33,152 nt of DNA from an uncultured Actinomycetes bacterium (GCA_903843225.1 CAIMOX010000014.1:1-33152), one strand, 5' to 3'; numbered from the stretch's first letter, positions 1 to 10,690 are shown. Numbers and translations are program-made. Notes: generated by a model from the letters alone, not told the origin.

Positions 1-48
1 GCGATGGTCGATGGCTCACTGGCTGAAAAGCTCGAACTATTTAAGTAG
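1..48 (+). CDS. 3' end of an unidentified gene (partial)
   Basis: An open frame runs from the window edge to a TAG stop at 46-48 and gives 15 residues ending ...AEKLELFK. This is too little to identify. In many actinobacteria the gene before sua5 is the release-factor methyltransferase prmC, so that is a guess from gene order only; the visible residues do not resemble the usual PrmC C-terminus. The stop codon overlaps the probable -10 element of the next gene. Confidence 0.45.
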   Translation, partial: AMVDGSLAEKLELFK

Positions 49-51
49 GAT
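46..51 (+). promoter_or_regulatory. Leaderless -10 element for the Sua5-like gene
   Basis: TAGGAT (TANNNT class) ends exactly 6 nt before the ATG at 58, so transcription would begin at or next to the start codon. Its first three bases are the stop codon of the upstream gene. No convincing -35 is visible. Confidence 0.45.
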
Positions 52-57
52 TTCGCC

Positions 58-756
58 ATGTCGATCTACATCACCCTACCGGCAGATGCTGAGCCGGAGG
101 CGTTCTCAGATGCAGTTCGAGAGATCACAGATTTAATCAATAGCGGTGGTATCGCTGTGGTCCCAGCCGAGCATGGTTATCTCTATGCCTGTAATGCATT
201 TGATCACGACGCAGTGAGTCGCATCCACACCCTTCGAGGAGATCCGGCCTATACCGCCTGCCAAGTCATAGTTGGAAACTCACAAGTCCTACCGGGACTT
301 GCAACAGATTTTGATAGTGAGTTGCAATCACTCGCCGATCAATTTTGGCCAGGGCTTCTCACTATCCATCTCATGCCCCACTACGGATTGACCTGGGATC
401 TGGGTGATGGTGGTGAGTTATCGGAATTCGCAGTTCGCGTTCCGGCGCAAGAGATCTTGCGCGCAGTCGCCGAATCGACAGGACCGCTTGCGGTAGCGAG
501 CGCAGCGATCGCCGGCCGCCCAGCCACTCGCGAGATCGACTTCGTCCCAGCCTTGGAATCATCGATTGCGGTCTACGCGGATATAGGGACGCTCCCAGAA
601 GGCCCAGCCTCGACTCTGATCCGCCGCTCGATCTTGGGCAAGGAAGGTGGGCTTGAGATCATTCGCATAGGCGCCATCTCGCAGGAGGAGATCACAGCCA
701 TCGTGCCGAGCATCGTGCCGAGCATCGTGCCGACAATTAGTGGGCCCGTGAACTAG
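58..756 (+). CDS. Divergent Sua5/YciO/YrdC-family protein
   Basis: A 232-residue protein of the YrdC fold, the family that makes threonylcarbamoyl-AMP for the tRNA t6A modification. Family landmarks are present: IAVVP near residue 33, QFWPGLLT near 95, and a PASTLIR segment near 183 matching the PST motif. Several active-site positions do not match. The usual PTxTVYG is PAEHGYLY, the KxR motif is RGD, and the SSAN motif is ASAA. The C-terminus carries three IVP repeats from a 12-bp tandem repeat. The position upstream of glyA and the wecA-like gene is the usual actinobacterial place for sua5. The fold assignment is fairly secure; whether the protein still makes TC-AMP is doubtful. The ATG at 58 is chosen because a -10-like TAGGAT lies 6 nt upstream. 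Confidence 0.8.
   Translation: MSIYITLPADAEPEAFSDAVREITDLINSGGIAVVPAEHGYLYACNAFDHDAVSRIHTLRGDPAYTACQVIVGNSQVLPGLATDFDSELQSLADQFWPGLLTIHLMPHYGLTWDLGDGGELSEFAVRVPAQEILRAVAESTGPLAVASAAIAGRPATREIDFVPALESSIAVYADIGTLPEGPASTLIRRSILGKEGGLEIIRIGAISQEEITAIVPSIVPSIVPTISGPVN
700..733 (+). repeat. 12-bp tandem repeat, about 2.8 copies
   Basis: The unit ATCGTGCCGAGC is repeated at 700, 712 and 724, the last copy being partial. It is in frame and encodes IVPS-IVPS-IVPT at the Sua5-like C-terminus. The last copy overlaps the possible -35 of the glyA promoter. Confidence 0.85.
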
Positions 757-759
757 GCT
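730..759 (+). promoter_or_regulatory. Leaderless promoter of glyA
   Basis: The -10 TAGGCT at 754-759 ends 6 nt before the glyA ATG at 766. A weak -35, CCGACA, lies at 730-735 with an 18-nt spacer. The TAG of the hexamer is the stop codon of the Sua5-like gene. No Shine-Dalgarno sequence precedes the ATG, which supports leaderless initiation. Confidence 0.5.
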
Positions 760-765
760 CAGACC

Positions 766-2034
766 ATGAGCGAAATTTTTTATGGCCCAGATTTCAACCA
801 GCTTGAGCGACAAGATCCTGACATTGCCGCAGTTCTACTAAGCGAGCTTGAGCGTCAGCGCCACGGCCTCCAGTTGATTGCATCAGAGAACTTCACCTCA
901 CCAGCAGTACTTGCAACACTTGGATCAACGCTCTCCAATAAATATGCCGAGGGCTATCCAGGTAAGCGTTACTACGGTGGCTGCGAAGAGGTCGATAAGG
1001 TCGAAGTGATTGGTATTGAGCGCGCTAAAGCACTCTTCGGTGCAGAGCATGCAAACTTGCAGCCACATTCTGGTGCGAGCGCAAATGTTGCGGTCTATAA
1101 AGCGTTCACCAATCCGGGCGATACCGTCCTTGCGATGTCACTACCGCACGGTGGCCACTTGACTCACGGCTCCAAGGTGAACTTTTCAGGTAAGTGGTAC
1201 AACATCGTCTCTTACGGTGTTCGCCAAGATAATGAACTCATCGATTACGACGAGCTCCGTGATCTCGCCATCGCCAACAAACCTAAGATGATCTGTTCTG
1301 GCGCTACTGCATATCCAAGTTTGATCGACTTTGAAAAGGTCCGTGCGATCTGCGACGAAGTTGGCGCAATCATGTGGGTTGATGCGGCGCACTTCATCGG
1401 CCTGGTTGCTGGTAAGGCGATCCCATCACCGGTTCCTTATGCAGATGTCGTCTCCTTTACTACTCACAAAGTCTTACGCGGACCTCGTGGTGGAATGATC
1501 TTGACGAAGGCAGAGCATGCAGCTGCAATCGATAAGGCGGTCTTCCCTGGGATGCAGGGCGGCCCAATCATGAGCGCAGTTGCCGGAAAGGCCGTTGCTC
1601 TTAAGGAGTGTGCAACTCCTGAATATCAGAAGTATGCAAAGGATGTTATTACTAACGCCAAGGCGCTCGCAGCTGATCTTGAAGCAGAGGGCATGCGCGC
1701 AGTATCTGGCGGAACCCAGACCCACCTCGCATTGATCGATATTCGCAGCACTGGCGTTACAGGTAAGGTTGCCGATGAGCGTTGCGGTAACGCTGGCATC
1801 ACGCTCAATAAGAATGCAATTCCTTACGATCCAGAGACACCTGCTGTCACCAGCGGTATCCGCGTCGGAACACCATCCACTACAACTCAGGGGATGGGCG
1901 TTCCAGAGATGAAGCAGATCGCATCCTTTATTGCACGCGCGATTAAAGATGGCGACGATGCAAGCAAGGCAGCAGCGATCCGCGCTGATGTCAACGCACT
2001 CACTGCCCAATTCCCGGTCTACCCACGCGCATAA
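766..2034 (+). CDS. glyA: Serine hydroxymethyltransferase
   Basis: A 422-residue PLP enzyme that interconverts serine plus tetrahydrofolate with glycine plus methylene-tetrahydrofolate, the main source of one-carbon units in the cytoplasm. The N-terminal SNKYAEGYPGKRYYGG motif and the THKVLRGPRGG motif are both intact; the PLP-binding lysine is about K235. Length is normal for bacterial GlyA. It lies 9 nt after the Sua5-like gene and 30 nt before the wecA-like gene, an arrangement also seen near the atp operon in Streptomyces. It probably has its own leaderless promoter. No glycine riboswitch-like structure is visible upstream; there is no room for one. Confidence 0.97.
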   Translation: MSEIFYGPDFNQLERQDPDIAAVLLSELERQRHGLQLIASENFTSPAVLATLGSTLSNKYAEGYPGKRYYGGCEEVDKVEVIGIERAKALFGAEHANLQPHSGASANVAVYKAFTNPGDTVLAMSLPHGGHLTHGSKVNFSGKWYNIVSYGVRQDNELIDYDELRDLAIANKPKMICSGATAYPSLIDFEKVRAICDEVGAIMWVDAAHFIGLVAGKAIPSPVPYADVVSFTTHKVLRGPRGGMILTKAEHAAAIDKAVFPGMQGGPIMSAVAGKAVALKECATPEYQKYAKDVITNAKALAADLEAEGMRAVSGGTQTHLALIDIRSTGVTGKVADERCGNAGITLNKNAIPYDPETPAVTSGIRVGTPSTTTQGMGVPEMKQIASFIARAIKDGDDASKAAAIRADVNALTAQFPVYPRA

Positions 2035-2064
2035 TTCTTACGACGAGAAACTTCCCACAACCCC

Positions 2065-3180
2065 ATGCGTGAATATTTGCTCACCGCACTCCTTGCGGCT
2101 GTGCTGACATTTCTATTTACCCCAATCGTTCGCTCAGCGGCGATGCGATCTGGCGCCTATATGAGCATTCGAGAGCGCGATATACATACCTCCATTACCC
2201 CACGATGGGGAGGAGTTTCGATGTGGCTCGGAATGTCCATCACACTCTTAATCGTCCATCGACTCCCTTTAGTTGGGCAATCATTTGGTCGCGAAGCTCA
2301 GGGAATCTTTCTCGCCGCTAGCTTTGTGATGCTCCTTGGAGCCCTCGATGACCGCTTTGATTTAGATTCAATTACTAAGTTTGCGGGACAAGCCCTTGCT
2401 GCCGGCATTTTGCTCTTACATGGTGTGCAGATTCTCTGGCTACCAATTAACGGCATCCTCACGCTGCCTGCAAGTATCGGTCAAGTTCTCACTGTGCTCT
2501 TTGTTATTACTGTGATTAATGCCGTGAACTTTGTTGATGGATTAGATGGACTTGCAACGGGGATCGTTGCAATCTGCGCCACCGCCTTCTTTATCTTTTC
2601 GTATGTGCTTGCGGTAGTAAATGGTTTTAACCGAGCAGGCGCACCATCACTGATCACCGCTGTTGTCATCGGAATGTGCCTTGGTTTCTTGGCCCATAAC
2701 TTCCACCCAGCCCGAATCTTTATGGGCGACTCAGGAGCGATGCTTTTAGGCCTACTCCTTGCTGCATCTGCGATCACACTCACTGGGCAGATTGATGTCA
2801 ATGCAATCTCTGATTCAGCATCTCGTTCTGCGCTCTTACCACTCTTGCTTCCCTTTACAATTTTGGCGATCCCGTTGCTCGATCTCATCTTGGCAATTGT
2901 CAGACGGGTCAGCGCCGGGCGCTCACCCTTTGAATCTGATCGCCAGCATCTGCATCACAAGTTACTTGACCTCGGGAACTCACATCGTCGCACTACTTTC
3001 ATTCTTTACCTCTGGTCAGCGACCTTCGCCTTTCCGACGGTGATTGCAGCCTTTGCGCCGCTTTGGATCGCACTCTTAGTTGCCGTAGCAATCGCATCGC
3101 TCTCGGCGGCACTGATCATCGACACCATGCGAATTCGTCGAGCGCACGAGCTGCAGGAGAGAGAAGCAACCCATGTCTAA
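2065..3180 (+). CDS. wecA: Undecaprenyl-phosphate glycosyl-1-phosphate transferase (WecA/TagO type)
   Basis: A 371-residue polytopic membrane enzyme of the MraY/WecA family, which moves a sugar-1-phosphate from a UDP-sugar to undecaprenyl phosphate to start a cell-envelope glycan. The family motifs are in order: the Mg-binding DD pair at 95-96, NAVNFVDGLDG at 152-162, FMGDSGA at 219-225, and HLHH at 295-298. The last is typical of WecA/TagO rather than MraY. About ten hydrophobic segments are visible. The substrate (GlcNAc or another sugar) is inferred from the family. No clear Shine-Dalgarno precedes the ATG. The end overlaps the atpI start by 8 nt, so it is probably cotranscribed into the atp cluster, as in mycobacteria (rfe). 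Confidence 0.9.
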   Translation: MREYLLTALLAAVLTFLFTPIVRSAAMRSGAYMSIRERDIHTSITPRWGGVSMWLGMSITLLIVHRLPLVGQSFGREAQGIFLAASFVMLLGALDDRFDLDSITKFAGQALAAGILLLHGVQILWLPINGILTLPASIGQVLTVLFVITVINAVNFVDGLDGLATGIVAICATAFFIFSYVLAVVNGFNRAGAPSLITAVVIGMCLGFLAHNFHPARIFMGDSGAMLLGLLLAASAITLTGQIDVNAISDSASRSALLPLLLPFTILAIPLLDLILAIVRRVSAGRSPFESDRQHLHHKLLDLGNSHRRTTFILYLWSATFAFPTVIAAFAPLWIALLVAVAIASLSAALIIDTMRIRRAHELQEREATHV

Positions 3181-3613
3181 CCTCAGTACCCCCACACCCA
3201 GTGGCAACTCATCCGAGACGATGATGTGGCGCGGGGCCTTGATCCCATCACTTGTTGTCACGGTGATCTGCGTAGGGGGCTCGATCGCCCTCAAGAAAGG
3301 TCCTGGAGCCTGGGGATCACTGCTGGCGAGCCTGATCGTCTTACTCTTCTTCTCGGTCCACCTGGGGATCAGCGCCATCGCCAAGAATTTAGACCCGATC
3401 GCCACCATGGCCCTCGCAATGTTCTCGTACTTTGCCAAGGTCATGGTCATGGGGGTATTCCTTCTGGTCATCACCAAGTTCACCTCGCCGGCGAGCGTCA
3501 ACCGCGCCGCATTTGCCGTCACTGCGCTCGCTATCACCGCCGCCTGGCTGGCCGGGGAGATCCGTGCATTTCTCAAACTCAAGCTGGGGCTACCATTACC
3601 CCTTCAGAAGTAG
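3173..3613 (+). CDS. atpI: ATP synthase protein I-like membrane protein
   Basis: A 146-residue hydrophobic protein with about four transmembrane segments, around residues 22-40, 46-66, 78-103 and 110-130, and a polar serine/threonine-rich N-terminus. Sequence similarity to AtpI is weak, so the call rests on size, topology and position directly before the atp genes, as for Rv1303 in Mycobacterium. AtpI-type proteins are thought to help assemble the c-ring. It overlaps the 3' end of the wecA-like gene by 8 nt, which suggests translational coupling. Other overlapping frames here are shadows. Confidence 0.7.
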   Translation: MSNLSTPTPSGNSSETMMWRGALIPSLVVTVICVGGSIALKKGPGAWGSLLASLIVLLFFSVHLGISAIAKNLDPIATMALAMFSYFAKVMVMGVFLLVITKFTSPASVNRAAFAVTALAITAAWLAGEIRAFLKLKLGLPLPLQK

Positions 3614-3652
3614 GGCGGTCTTACTCGCCAGCCTTGAAGGGGGTAGCTAGCC

Positions 3653-3847
3653 ATGGCATCAAATGAAGAGGGCGCACTCTGGTCGATCCTGGGTTACCTC
3701 ATCTCTGGGCTACTCATCTGGGGCGGTATCGGCTACGGCCTCGATCGCTGGCTCGATCCGCACCACCACTGGTTCATGCTCGTCGGTTTTTTGCTCGGCA
3801 TGGGAGCTTCGATCTATCTCGTCTGGCTCCGTTTTGGTCGCGAATAG
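3653..3847 (+). CDS. AtpZ/AtpI-family small membrane protein
   Basis: A 64-residue protein with two transmembrane helices, about residues 8-26 and 37-58, separated by a short loop with DRWLDPHHH. The size and the pattern GxGYGLDRWL resemble the AtpZ-like putative F1Fo-ATPase subunits associated with ATP synthase assembly or divalent-ion handling. A GGGGG-rich Shine-Dalgarno (AAGGGGG) lies about 10 nt before the ATG. It sits between atpI and atpB, 39 nt after the former. Function is inferred from family and position. Confidence 0.75.
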   Translation: MASNEEGALWSILGYLISGLLIWGGIGYGLDRWLDPHHHWFMLVGFLLGMGASIYLVWLRFGRE

Positions 3848-3873
3848 GGCAACCCAGTTCTCCTGCTCAACGG

Positions 3874-3902
3874 TCAATATCACCTTTTTGTTACCATATT
3901 GA
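3874..3902. repeat. 7-bp inverted repeat upstream of the atp promoter
   Basis: TCAATAT at 3874-3880 and ATATTGA at 3896-3902 form a perfect inverted repeat with a 15-nt spacer containing a T run. It lies just before the proposed -35. It could be an operator for a dimeric regulator or a weak hairpin; no protein can be named. Confidence 0.45.
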
Positions 3903-3905
3903 GTT

Positions 3906-3933
3906 TTGGAATTAGCAGAGCGCCTAATAGGGT
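3906..3933 (+). promoter_or_regulatory. Probable promoter of the atpBEFHAGDC operon
   Basis: TTGGAA (3906-3911), a 16-nt spacer and TAGGGT (3928-3933) fit an actinobacterial housekeeping promoter. It lies in the 153-bp gap between the AtpZ-like gene and atpB, one of the longest gaps in the window, and leaves a leader of about 60 nt before the GTG at 4001. Confidence 0.4.
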
Positions 3934-4000
3934 TACGCCGTCCTCATAGGGAACATTAAGATTTGGCCGGTATCAAAGAAGATCACTTTAGGGAGAGTCT

Positions 4001-4783
4001 GTGCTCGCGTCTGCTGTAGCTGGTCCTGGGTTTGTCCCGCCAAGCACTAACGACTTCAATCTGCCACCAGTTTTTGGCAACAGTGCATACTCAACGAAGC
4101 CAATTCTGCTCGTCTTCTTGAGCATCATCGTTATCTCGATCTTCTTCGTTGCAGCTTCTCGCAAAGCAGCGATCGTCCCAGGAAAGCTCCAATTCGCCGG
4201 TGAATCGATCTACGCATTTGTGCGCAAGGACCTTGCTGAAGAGATTATCGGCAGCGGCTTCTTGCAATTTGTGCCATTCCTCTTCACCCTCTTCACCTTT
4301 GTCTTGGTAAACAACGTCTTCGGAATTATTCCCTTCTTGCAATTCCCTTCGATGTCACACGTTGCCTTCCCATATGTGCTCGCAGGATTTTCATACTTCA
4401 TCTTCCATGCCATCGGCATTAAGAAGCAGGGCCTTGGTAAGTACCTCAAGGGAATTGCATTCCTCCCAGGTGTCCCAAAGTTTGCCTACATTCTTCTCAC
4501 ACCGATTGAGATCGCGACTTATTTCTTTATTCGCCCAGTGACGCTCTCACTTCGTCTCTTTGCAAATATGTTTGCTGGCCACTTGTTGCTCCTCGTCTTT
4601 ATCGGTGGCGGTAACTACATGCTCCACGATTCACATTTGCTCATGAAGATCCTCTCGCCCTTCTCCTTTGGATTTGGCATCGCGATGACCTTCTTCGAAT
4701 TTATGGTGCAGTGCCTCCAGGCCTACATCATCACCCTTCTCTCAGCGCTCTTCATTGCAGGAGCACTGGCGGATGAGCACTAA
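4001..4783 (+). CDS. atpB: F1Fo ATP synthase subunit a
   Basis: A 260-residue Fo subunit a, which forms the proton half-channels against the c-ring in the membrane. The signature PVTLSLRLFANMFAGH is at 179-194, and its essential arginine is about R185. At least five hydrophobic segments are visible and the length is normal. GTG start with a GGGAGAG Shine-Dalgarno a few bases upstream. It is the first gene of the core atp cluster and follows the long gap holding the probable promoter. Confidence 0.95.
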   Translation: MLASAVAGPGFVPPSTNDFNLPPVFGNSAYSTKPILLVFLSIIVISIFFVAASRKAAIVPGKLQFAGESIYAFVRKDLAEEIIGSGFLQFVPFLFTLFTFVLVNNVFGIIPFLQFPSMSHVAFPYVLAGFSYFIFHAIGIKKQGLGKYLKGIAFLPGVPKFAYILLTPIEIATYFFIRPVTLSLRLFANMFAGHLLLLVFIGGGNYMLHDSHLLMKILSPFSFGFGIAMTFFEFMVQCLQAYIITLLSALFIAGALADEH

Positions 4784-4803
4784 CCACTAACTTTCCTGAA
4801 CCC

Positions 4804-4825
4804 CTTGTTGGTAATTGCCAGCAAG
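4804..4825 (+). other. Intercistronic RNA hairpin before atpE
   Basis: CTTGTTGG (4804-4811), loop TAATTG and CCAGCAAG (4818-4825) form an 8-bp stem with one G-U pair. It lies between atpB and the atpE ribosome binding site, where a structure could protect or process the mRNA. There is no T run after it, so it is not a standard terminator. Confidence 0.5.
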
Positions 4826-4850
4826 TACTTACGAACGAAAGGCAACAAAG

Positions 4851-5054
4851 ATGAAAGGCACACTCAACCTGGTCGGTTATGGCCTATCTGCAATCGGACC
4901 CGCAATCGCAACTGGCTTAATCTTCGCCGCTTATATCAACGGTGTTGCACGTCAGCCTGAGGCACGTTCAGTCCTGCAGCCAATCGCATTCCTCGGCTTC
5001 GCCTTGGCAGAAGCGTTGGCGCTCTTCGGTCTCGTCCTCGCATTCGTCCTCTAA
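4851..5054 (+). CDS. atpE: F1Fo ATP synthase subunit c
   Basis: A 67-residue proteolipid that forms the rotating membrane c-ring. Helix 1 spans about residues 5-30, the polar loop has the conserved ARQPE at 33-37, and helix 2 carries the ion-carrying glutamate E54 in [12 protein letters not shown]. There is no Q/S/T Na+ signature, so proton coupling is expected. The helix-1 glycine motif reads G16-A18-A20-G22 rather than GxGxGxG. The ATG at 4851 is chosen because AAAGG sits 8 nt upstream; a TTG at 4815 would lengthen the protein through that site. It is slightly shorter than Streptomyces AtpE. Confidence 0.95.
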   Translation: MKGTLNLVGYGLSAIGPAIATGLIFAAYINGVARQPEARSVLQPIAFLGFALAEALALFGLVLAFVL

Positions 5055-5093
5055 TAGCCTCAATAAGTTCACTTAATAAGCAACGTTAGATAG

Positions 5094-5629
<536 letters not shown>

Positions 5630-5630
<1 letters not shown>

Positions 5631-6457
5631 TGATCGTTCTCGGTGGTAGTAGTCGTCAGGGTCTCCTGGCGCTTCGCGGTGCACTTGATGGGCAGCTCAA
5701 AGGCGCTTCATCGGCAGAGTGCACTGCGCTATCAGCCGACCTCTTGAAGGCGCTCGCTGCGATCGCATCCTCAGCAGGGCTGCGCCGCGCATTAACTGAC
5801 CCAGCGAGAGATCACGATTCAAAGCTTGTCTTAATCAACGATCTCTTTGGTAAAGAGATCAACGCTAAGGCTTTAGCTCTACTCGGAACTGCCGCCGCAT
5901 CTCGTTGGTCATCATCAGGTGAGATCGCAGATGCCCTTGAGCAGATTGCAGTAGAAGCGGAAGCGACTGCTGCAAACCTCGATGGCGCAATCGATCGAGT
6001 TGAGGATGAGCTCTTCACATTCTCACGCCTTCTCGTCGCACACAACGATCTCCGCTTGGCGCTCAATGATCGTGCGGATTCAGCCGATCGTAAGCGCTCA
6101 CTCGTTGAATCAATCTTTGCCGGCAAGGTCAGCCCATCAACACTTCGTTTAATTGAAGCTGTTATCGCAGGACTTCGCGGCCGCAGCATTGAAGCGACGC
6201 TCTCGGCATATGCCCACGCAGTATCGGCTCGTCGCAATCAGCTAGTGGCAGTTGTTCGCACCGCTGTTGCTCTGACACCAGCTCAAATCGCGACCCTCGC
6301 CGCCTCGCTGACAAAGCAGGTTGGCCAGCCAGTTCATATCAACTCTGAAATTGATCCATCAGTACTCGGCGGAATCGAAGTTCGCTTCGCTGACGAGATC
6401 ATCGATGGCACGATCAGCAATCGTTTGGCAGAAGCGAGCAGAGCGCTCGCAGTTTAG
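5630..6457 (+). CDS. atpH: F1Fo ATP synthase subunit delta
   Basis: A 275-residue delta subunit that links the b-stalk to the top of F1. It is longer than the usual 175-180 residues because of an N-terminal extension of about 90 residues, the size seen in Streptomyces and other actinobacteria. The conserved C-terminal segment includes VHINSEIDPSVLGGIEVR near residues 235-252. It starts on the last base of atpF. A 69-nt gap to atpA holds only a weak AGAAT-TCG-ATTCT inverted repeat at 6467-6479. Confidence 0.93.
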
Positions 6458-6526
6458 AAATACCCAAGAATTCGATTCTCTACCAAGAAGAGTTTCGACT
6501 AGTAAGAGAGACAGAGGGAATACATT

Positions 6527-8083
6527 ATGGCCGAGCTAACAATTCGTCCCGAAGAAATTCGCGACGCACTTGCAAAGCACGTTGCTTCATATAACCCAGG
6601 AGCTGCAGCCCGAGATGAGATCGGCACAGTAACTGAGGCAGGCGACGGTATCGCCCGCGTTGAAGGACTGCCTTCAACCATGACCAATGAACTTTTGAAG
6701 TTTGAGAACGGAACGTTAGGCCTCGCGCTTAACCTCGATGTTCGCGAGATCGGTGTCGTTATCTTGGGCGAGTTCACCGGTATTGAAGAAGGAACAACAG
6801 TTCGTCGCACTGGAGAAATTCTCTCTGTTCCAGTCGGTGATGCCTTCTTGGGTCGCGTCGTTGATGCACTCGGTCGTCCAATCGACGGCAAGGGTGAGAT
6901 CAAGGCTGAGACAACTCGTGCACTTGAAATTCAGGCACCATCAGTAGTTCAGCGCCAACCAGTAAAAGAGCCAATGCAGACTGGTATCAAGGCGATCGAT
7001 GCGATGACAGCTATTGGTCGCGGACAGCGCCAGCTCATCATCGGTGACCGTCAGACCGGTAAGACTGCGATTGCAATCGACACCATCATTAACCAGCGCG
7101 ATAACTGGAAGACCGGCGATCCAAAGAAGCAGGTTAAGTGCATCTACGTTGCTATCGGCCAGAAGGGTTCAACGATCGCATCTGTTAAGGGGGCGCTCGA
7201 AGCCGCTGGCGTAATGGAGTACACAACAATCGTTGCAGCTCCTGCATCTGATCCAGCAGGCTTCAAGTACTTAGCTCCTTACACCGGTTCATCAATCGGT
7301 CAGCACTGGATGTATAACGGCCAACACGTTTTGATCATCTTTGATGATCTCTCCAAGCAGGCTGAGGCCTACCGTTCAGTCTCCTTACTCCTTCGCCGTC
7401 CACCAGGTCGCGAGGCCTACCCAGGCGATGTCTTCTACTTGCACTCACGTCTTCTCGAGCGTTGCGCAAAGCTCTCTGATGAGCTCGGCGGCGGTTCAAT
7501 GACTGGCTTGCCAATCATTGAGACCAAGGGAAATGACGTCTCTGCATTTATTCCAACAAACGTTATTTCGATTACCGATGGTCAGTGCTTCCTTGAAACC
7601 GACTTGTTCAACGCTGGCGTTCGCCCAGCGATCAACGTAGGTATCTCGGTCTCACGCGTAGGTGGATCAGCACAGACAAAGGCGATCAAGAAGATCGCAG
7701 GACGTCTGCGTCTTGATCTTGCGCAGTACCGCGAGCTCGAAGCATTCGCAGCATTCGGTTCAGATCTTGATGCGGCATCAAAGGCTCAACTTGAGCGCGG
7801 AGCTCGCATGGTTGAACTCTTGAAGCAGGGTCAGTACTCGCCGTACTCAGTAGAGCGCCAAGTTGCCTCTATCTGGGCAGGTACAACCGGCAAGATGGAT
7901 TCAATTCCTGTCGCTGATATTCGCCGCTTTGAAACCGAGTTCTTAGACTTCATCGCACGTGAGCGTTCATCTATCTTTGAGGTTATCTCAACGACTCGTG
8001 AACTATCTGACGATACCGTCGCAGCGCTTACTGAAGCAGTCACTGTCTTCAAGACACAATTCGCATCAACAGAGGTGAAGTAA
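6527..8083 (+). CDS. atpA: F1Fo ATP synthase subunit alpha
   Basis: A 518-residue F1 alpha subunit carrying the non-catalytic nucleotide sites. The Walker A motif GDRQTGKT is at 173-180, [11 protein letters not shown]-type Walker B is near 265, and the arginine-finger motif [14 protein letters not shown] is near 370. Length and domain order (beta barrel, nucleotide domain, helical C-terminal domain) are normal. AGAGGG lies 8 nt before the ATG. It is followed after 6 nt by atpG. Confidence 0.98.
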   Translation: MAELTIRPEEIRDALAKHVASYNPGAAARDEIGTVTEAGDGIARVEGLPSTMTNELLKFENGTLGLALNLDVREIGVVILGEFTGIEEGTTVRRTGEILSVPVGDAFLGRVVDALGRPIDGKGEIKAETTRALEIQAPSVVQRQPVKEPMQTGIKAIDAMTAIGRGQRQLIIGDRQTGKTAIAIDTIINQRDNWKTGDPKKQVKCIYVAIGQKGSTIASVKGALEAAGVMEYTTIVAAPASDPAGFKYLAPYTGSSIGQHWMYNGQHVLIIFDDLSKQAEAYRSVSLLLRRPPGREAYPGDVFYLHSRLLERCAKLSDELGGGSMTGLPIIETKGNDVSAFIPTNVISITDGQCFLETDLFNAGVRPAINVGISVSRVGGSAQTKAIKKIAGRLRLDLAQYRELEAFAAFGSDLDAASKAQLERGARMVELLKQGQYSPYSVERQVASIWAGTTGKMDSIPVADIRRFETEFLDFIARERSSIFEVISTTRELSDDTVAALTEAVTVFKTQFASTEVK

Positions 8084-8089
8084 GAACCC

Positions 8090-10416
<2,327 letters not shown>

Positions 10417-10422
10417 CTTCCA

Positions 10423-10689
10423 ATGGCTGCATCATCCAATCTCACTGTTGACGTAGTTTCGCCCGAGAAGCGTGTCTGGTCGGGCGAAGCGACAATGGTT
10501 TCAGCCCGCACTCTTGAGGGTGACATTGGAATCTTGCCTGACCACGCTCCACTTCTTGGAATCCTGGTCGAGGGAACTGTCTCGATTAAATCAACAGATG
10601 GTTCATCTCATGATTTTCAGATGAGTGGTGGATTTATCTCAGTATCAAAAAACCGCGTCTCAGTTTTGGGCGAAGAGCAAGCTAGCTAA
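10423..10689 (+). CDS. atpC: F1Fo ATP synthase subunit epsilon, short form
   Basis: An 88-residue epsilon subunit. The N-terminal beta sandwich is complete, with the GDIGILPDHAPLL signature at about residues 31-43. It stops where the C-terminal two-helix domain would begin, so it lacks the part that in longer epsilon subunits can extend along gamma and block ATP hydrolysis. E. coli epsilon is about 139 residues and mycobacterial epsilon about 121. The end is a natural TAA directly before the murA stop on the other strand, with no trace of a frameshifted tail. Last gene of the operon. Confidence 0.93.
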   Translation: MAASSNLTVDVVSPEKRVWSGEATMVSARTLEGDIGILPDHAPLLGILVEGTVSIKSTDGSSHDFQMSGGFISVSKNRVSVLGEEQAS

Positions 10690-10690
10690 T

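Noticed and set aside
700-733. Possible CRISPR-like repeat
   Set aside because: The repeats are 12 bp, directly adjacent and within a coding region, with no spacers.
3076-3582. 168-residue minus-strand open frame opposite the wecA-like gene and atpI
   Set aside because: Composition and position are those of an antisense shadow of conserved genes; no start signal is visible.
3226-3666. 146-residue frame overlapping atpI on the same strand
   Set aside because: It is the alternative frame of atpI, rich in arginine, glycine and proline, with no hydrophobic pattern or family match.
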